Of a DNA stretch of 8,127 nt, positions 5,243 through 8,127 are shown piece after piece. The notes under the pieces were generated by a model that was not told the origin of the DNA, searched no databases, and worked only from the letters and a program-made list of their open reading frames with translations. A program made the translations under genes and the position numbers. How positions within the stretch are numbered: the stretch's first letter is position 1; each line of letters begins with the position of its first letter. This DNA comes from Caryophanales bacterium UBA6985 (lineage in GTDB: Bacteria > Bacillota_I > Bacilli_A > RF39 > UBA660), in NCBI GenBank assembly GCA_002450035.1, contig DJYF01000041.1, positions 1 through 8,127 on the forward strand, given 5' to 3'.

Positions 5243-6228
5243 TGGAACTTGATTCATTTTTAGCAGAGTTAGGTATAAATGATACAGAAATACCTAACAC
5301 AATAACTGTCACTACAGAGAGTATAGATAGTTTGTTAGATGGTCTAAATGATTTACAACAAACTATAGATACAGTATCAGCAGAAATACATAATGATGTA
5401 TCTGTAGATACAGTAACTGTAGACACAGAAGAAGTTGATAGGCCTATTGAGGAAACACAGGATACAACAAACAATGAACCTACGCTTAAAACCATTGATA
5501 TATACAATGAAGATAGTAGTAGATTTTCTGGTGCTGAGTGGTTTAATGCAGTAGAAAATACAAACAATGCTATTATCGGTTTAGGTGGTATTGGTTCTTG
5601 GTTAGCGTTACTGTTATCTAGACTTAAAGTTAGAACGCTTTATATTAGAGATATGGATACAGTTGAAGAGGCAAATCTTGCTGGACAGCTTTATAATAAT
5701 GATAGTATTGGTATGTTTAAAACAGATGCTATTAGAAATATTATCTCTAACTTCAACGCACACAGACCTTTTGTATATAGCGAAAATAGAGAATTTACAG
5801 TAAACTCAACCCTTCATTTACCTTTATTTTCTACAAATCCAACTAACATATTTCTAGCTTTAGATAGTATTACTGCAAGAAGAAATGTATATAATTGGTG
5901 GAAGAACGAACAGACAGATGTACCTACTATTCTTATTGATGGTAGACTTACTGCTGATAAATGGCAGATATTTGCTATACCTTCCAATGATACTGAAAGA
6001 ATGAAAGTATATGAAGAAGAATGGCTGTTTCCTGAAAGTGAAGCACAACATCTTCCTTGCTCATTTAAGCAAACTACTTATATGGCAGCAATGATTGCAT
6101 CCTGTATGTGTAACTTATTTATTAACTTTGTAGCAGAAAGTATAAAACCTATTGTTCCATATAGTGTACCATTTATGACTGAATTTGATGCTCAAACTTT
6201 AACAATGACTACACATGAATGTAAATGA
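5242..6228 (+). CDS. ThiF/E1-like ubiquitin-activating-enzyme homologue
   Basis: This 328-residue protein has a Rossmann-type adenylating domain from about residue 100. The nucleotide loop is GLGGIGS (113-119), followed by YIRDMDTVEEANLAGQLY with the second-strand Asp137/Asp139 and Asn145...Gln149, then KTDAI, and ALDSITARRNV (Asp208). Cys273 in LPCSFKQTTYMAA sits where E1-like and PRTRC ThiF proteins keep their reactive cysteine. E1 proteins adenylate a Ubl C-terminus and pass it to their own Cys, then to an E2. In the common N-L-x-R-Q motif the Arg is Gly148 here. No CxxC zinc pairs are seen. Residues 1-95 are an acidic, Asp/Thr/Val-rich, probably disordered extension (VSVDTVTVDTEE). Translation is coupled to the JAB gene by TAATG. 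Absence of thiamine or molybdopterin genes argues against a cofactor role. Confidence 0.87.
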   Translation: MELDSFLAELGINDTEIPNTITVTTESIDSLLDGLNDLQQTIDTVSAEIHNDVSVDTVTVDTEEVDRPIEETQDTTNNEPTLKTIDIYNEDSSRFSGAEWFNAVENTNNAIIGLGGIGSWLALLLSRLKVRTLYIRDMDTVEEANLAGQLYNNDSIGMFKTDAIRNIISNFNAHRPFVYSENREFTVNSTLHLPLFSTNPTNIFLALDSITARRNVYNWWKNEQTDVPTILIDGRLTADKWQIFAIPSNDTERMKVYEEEWLFPESEAQHLPCSFKQTTYMAAMIASCMCNLFINFVAESIKPIVPYSVPFMTEFDAQTLTMTTHECK

Positions 6229-6814
6229 TTTGTACTATCATTTGACAAGTAATTGCAGACATGATAACTTTTCTTTTATTTTAGATAGTCCACATAAAAT
6301 TATTGGTTTTTTAGAATGCAGTAAAGATTTTATTCCTGCTGTAATACCTGATAATGTATTTACAGATATTATAACTAATAATACAATTTATCAAAAATGT
6401 GTTTATGTTACTGGATATAAGAACTTTCTATCGGGTTATAAAAACGCATTAAGTGGTCTTATATCAATAGAAACTGATACAACACAGTTAATTTTGCATC
6501 CATTTAAGATAAACGATACATTATATTACAGAGCACCTTATATGCTGTTGGATAACAATTTCAATATATTACTATCTATATGTTATGATTTTAACCATAA
6601 TCATAAATTAGTTGTATCTCCAAAGATTTATTGTGACAAAACTACAGTAAACAAATATATTTTACAAAAAGTTGTTCCTGTATTTGTAAATAAATATAAC
6701 GAGGTAACAATAAAAGAAGTAAAAATTGATGTCATTAATAGCATTGAAGAAGATTACATTGATAAATTGAAAAATATGGACAATGCATACGAACTTGTCA
6801 AAATGGGAAATTGA
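6215..6814 (+). CDS. Unrecognised protein overlapping the E1-like gene
   Basis: This 199-residue protein has no family I can name. It is rich in Asn, Tyr and Ile, with alternating strands typical of an alpha/beta cytoplasmic fold (FSFILDSPHKIIGFLE, TLYYRAPYMLLDNN, NILLSICYDF). It ends with a helical segment (about 155-199). No signal peptide, membrane span or zinc cluster is evident. Cysteines are at about 14, 35, 62, 122 and 139, and none sits in a clear catalytic motif. It starts 14 bases inside the E1-like gene and overlaps the uracil-DNA glycosylase gene by 32 bases, so it is likely translated with both. The phrase LYYRAPY faintly recalls PRTRC protein B (Ly-x-aPf), but the following G-x-C motif of that family is missing. 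It is therefore a candidate extra subunit or substrate of the conjugation system, or simply a phage protein. Confidence 0.75.
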   Translation: MNVNDLYYHLTSNCRHDNFSFILDSPHKIIGFLECSKDFIPAVIPDNVFTDIITNNTIYQKCVYVTGYKNFLSGYKNALSGLISIETDTTQLILHPFKINDTLYYRAPYMLLDNNFNILLSICYDFNHNHKLVVSPKIYCDKTTVNKYILQKVVPVFVNKYNEVTIKEVKIDVINSIEEDYIDKLKNMDNAYELVKMGN

Positions 6815-7418
6815 TTTTGATAATGCTGAAAAGATAGTTTCTAAACTAAACAACTATACTCCTGAGAAAAGAAACATCTTTAAAGCCTTCAAATTATGTG
6901 ATTATGATAACCTAAAAGCGGTATTTATACTCCAAGACCCTTACTCTCAGCCATTTACAGCGACTGGAATAGCACTTGGTTGTGAAAAACAGGTACAACC
7001 ATCACTTGAGGTATTAAAAAACACTTGTATAGATTTGTCTATTCCACATAATTTGATTACCTTTGACAACACTTTAGAAAGTTGGTGTAGACAAGGTGTT
7101 TTAATGCTGAATATGTCACTGACAGTAGAAATTGGCAAACCTTTATCACATATGATACATTGGGCAAGATTTACAACAGAAATAATTAAGAGATTGAATA
7201 AAAACAAACAGAATCTTGTCTATGTTTTATTTGGTCAATATGCTAAAGAGTTAGCAAAATATATTAATGCGGAAAACAATTTAGTATTATGTGTGAAACA
7301 TCCAGCATACTACGCTAGAACTGGTGAAGATATGCCTAATTTCTTTAAAGATATAGACAGATATTTAAAACAACATAATATACCAGCTATAAAGTGGTAT
7401 GAAGAATATTATTGTTAA
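6783..7418 (+). CDS. ung: Uracil-DNA glycosylase, family 1, divergent phage form
   Basis: This 211-residue enzyme would remove uracil from DNA, leaving an abasic site. The family order is intact. The N-terminal helix with Trp8 comes first, then NIFKAF, then the catalytic water loop QDPYS (51-55, Asp52 as base). The uracil-pocket strand follows (VLMLNMSLTVEIGKPLSH, Asn110), and finally KHPAYYAR (His173, the DNA-intercalation loop). Several usual residues differ. Ser replaces His after QDPY, and Leu50 replaces the Gly before Q. TGIALG has Leu65 where the uracil-stacking Phe of GLAF is expected, and HPSPLS is HPAYYA. It is slightly shorter than the E. coli protein (229). The start at 6783 overlaps the preceding gene by 32 bases and gives the expected N-terminus. 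Lying among replication and nuclease genes, it probably serves phage DNA repair or discrimination against uracil-containing DNA. Confidence 0.9.
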   Translation: MHTNLSKWEIDFDNAEKIVSKLNNYTPEKRNIFKAFKLCDYDNLKAVFILQDPYSQPFTATGIALGCEKQVQPSLEVLKNTCIDLSIPHNLITFDNTLESWCRQGVLMLNMSLTVEIGKPLSHMIHWARFTTEIIKRLNKNKQNLVYVLFGQYAKELAKYINAENNLVLCVKHPAYYARTGEDMPNFFKDIDRYLKQHNIPAIKWYEEYYC

Positions 7419-7439
7419 CAATTAATTTTATTTATTTTT

Positions 7440-7709
7440 ATGAAGTACTTTATTAATGGTAAAGAAATTGAGTTTGGTGACAAGTTTTTTCATGTAAAAG
7501 AAGGACAGTTTGATGGAATTACAGCCACTACTACTCTTGAAGGAACATTCACAAAAGAAGCAGTAAAACCCCTAGTTGAACTTGGTGTAGTTGAGGTTAA
7601 ACAATGTGGATGTGAATGCAAAAAAGAAGAAAACCCACTGACAGAGTTAGATAATCTTATTGCTAATCTTGAGAAGGTTGTAGACATCATTCAAAAGAAT
7701 ATAGGATGA
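7440..7709 (+). CDS. Small unrecognised protein with CGCEC motif
   Basis: This 89-residue protein opens with a beta hairpin (KYFINGKEIEFGDKFFHV), the kind of N-terminus common in small phage accessory proteins. A second beta stretch follows (GITATTTLEGTF), then a helix-strand (EAVKPLVELGVVEVKQ). The motif CGCECKK has cysteines at 56, 58 and 60. The last 25 residues form a helix with leucines and isoleucines suited to oligomerisation (LTELDNLIANLEKVVDIIQ). Three cysteines in five residues suggest metal binding, perhaps shared between subunits, but too few ligands are present in one chain to be certain. A 21-base A/T-rich gap separates it from the glycosylase gene, and its stop overlaps the nuclease start as ATGA, so the two are probably translated together. 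Function unknown. Confidence 0.8.
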   Translation: MKYFINGKEIEFGDKFFHVKEGQFDGITATTTLEGTFTKEAVKPLVELGVVEVKQCGCECKKEENPLTELDNLIANLEKVVDIIQKNIG

Positions 7710-8122
7710 GCAATAAGAAGGTAAAAAATGCAAAGAGTACTGTATATAAAGGTATTAAATATCGTAGTACTCTTGAAGCACGTTTTGCCGAATTCTTTGA
7801 CAAAGAAGGCATTAAAGTAGAGTATGAACCATTCAGAATTACTCTACTGCCTTCTTTCAGATATAATGGAGAATGTATAAGAGCTATTCATTATACTCCA
7901 GATTTTATTATGAATTATTGTGGTAAAAAATATATCATTGAAGTTAAAGGCTACCCTACAGACGCTTATAGGTTAAAAAAGAAATTCATATTAAATTGGC
8001 TTCTACAGAATCATTCAATTTATACATTCTATGAAGTCAAATCTTTAACTGCAATGAGAAAAATACTACAAGAAATTAAAGAAGTTGAAAAATGGAAGAA
8101 AGAAAATCATTTAAAGACATAA
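7706..8122 (+). CDS. PD-(D/E)xK nuclease, phage endonuclease/resolvase type
   Basis: This 138-residue protein has the full PD-(D/E)xK signature. An N-terminal helix carries Glu24 (YRSTLEARFAEFF). A strand with VEYEPFRI follows, then YTPDF (Asp66), then KYIIEVKG (Glu79 and Lys81). The tail is a helical, basic region (KKKFILNWLLQ, later MRKILQEIKEVEKWKK). Size and order fit the small phage nucleases related to T7 endonuclease I or the DUF1064 group, which cut branched or Holliday-junction DNA during replication and packaging. The opening YKGIKYRSTLEARFAEFF is typical of that group. The gene begins in the ATGA overlap with the CGCEC protein. Exact substrate (junction, flap or nick) cannot be told from sequence. 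No zinc-binding or DNA-recognition domain is added. Confidence 0.85.
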   Translation: MSNKKVKNAKSTVYKGIKYRSTLEARFAEFFDKEGIKVEYEPFRITLLPSFRYNGECIRAIHYTPDFIMNYCGKKYIIEVKGYPTDAYRLKKKFILNWLLQNHSIYTFYEVKSLTAMRKILQEIKEVEKWKKENHLKT

Positions 8123-8127
8123 GTTGG
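8092..8127 (+). CDS. Start of a further gene (partial, 12 codons visible)
   Basis: An ATG at 8092, inside the last 31 bases of the nuclease gene, opens a frame that stays open to the window end (MEERKSFKDISW). There is no room for a gene start between the nuclease stop and the window edge, and overlapping starts are normal here (1-47 bases), so this is a plausible next gene. The opening FKDISW recalls, from memory, the N-terminus of nuclease-like proteins in gut Bacteroidota phages. Twelve residues are too few for a real assignment. Confidence 0.45.
   Translation, partial: MEERKSFKDISW

Noticed and set aside
5398..5411. Inverted repeat GTATC-TGTA-GATAC within the E1-like gene
   Set aside because: It sits in the low-complexity Asp/Thr/Val coding stretch and is easily explained by repeated GTA/GAT/ACA codons.
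2489..6228. Sulfur-carrier/cofactor pathway (ThiS-ThiF-JAB type) as explanation of the cassette
   Set aside because: No thiamine, molybdopterin or cysteine biosynthesis gene is nearby, the Ubl candidate lacks a Gly-Gly end, and an E2-like gene is present; replication genes flank it.
2489..6228. Type II CBASS or a canonical PRTRC plasmid cassette
   Set aside because: No cyclic-nucleotide synthase, effector or ParB-like gene is visible in the window; the similarity is to the conjugation enzymes only.
1..8127. tRNA genes, CRISPR arrays, insertion sequences or recoded TAG/TGA stops
   Set aside because: No cloverleaf-like segment, regularly spaced repeats or transposase was seen, and all genes read through with the standard code, using TGA and TAA as true stops.

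Overview
The window is AT-rich DNA read entirely on the + strand. It holds a dense run of ten complete genes plus the end of one gene and the start of another, mostly separated by 0-21 bases or overlapping by 1-47. Content (ssDNA-binding-protein candidate, Toprim primase, uracil-DNA glycosylase, PD-(D/E)xK nuclease) is that of a phage DNA-replication/repair module. None of the starts has a clear Shine-Dalgarno sequence; several have A/T-rich leaders, as in Bacteroidota and their phages. I infer a large phage of gut Bacteroidota, possibly crAss-like. The standard genetic code is sufficient: stops include TAA and TGA, and every gene is open without recoding.

Left part (1-2492): the tail of an unrecognised gene, then a 45-base gap with two perfect palindromes. 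Next come a small coiled-coil protein with an acidic tail, a likely single-stranded-DNA-binding protein with an SSB-like acidic/aromatic C-terminus, and a DnaG/Toprim-type primase lacking zinc-finger cysteines and the usual Toprim glutamate.

Middle part (2489-6228): the notable region. Four consecutive genes look like a complete ubiquitin-like conjugation/deconjugation set. They are a ubiquitin-like beta-grasp protein fused to a helical, HeH/SAP-like region and an acidic tail; an E2-like protein with an HSHV...CLG signature; a JAB/JAMM peptidase with a perfect E...HSH-x7-S-x2-D metal motif; and a ThiF/E1-like adenylating enzyme with GxGGxGS and a candidate catalytic cysteine. The set resembles the PRTRC cassettes and other prokaryotic E1-E2-JAB-Ubl operons, but sits inside a phage replication module. 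A strong intrinsic terminator lies between the Ubl gene and the E2 gene, so Ubl may be made in excess over the enzymes. An unrecognised 199-residue gene overlaps the end of the E1 gene and may belong to the system.

Right part (6783-8127): a divergent family-1 uracil-DNA glycosylase, a small protein with a CGCEC motif, a PD-(D/E)xK nuclease of the phage endonuclease/resolvase type, and the first 12 codons of a further gene. The simplest working model is a phage that makes its own protein-tagging pathway together with its replication proteins. Possible purposes are to modify replication/repair factors, to modify host proteins, or to counter host ubiquitin-like defences. The sequence does not decide between these.
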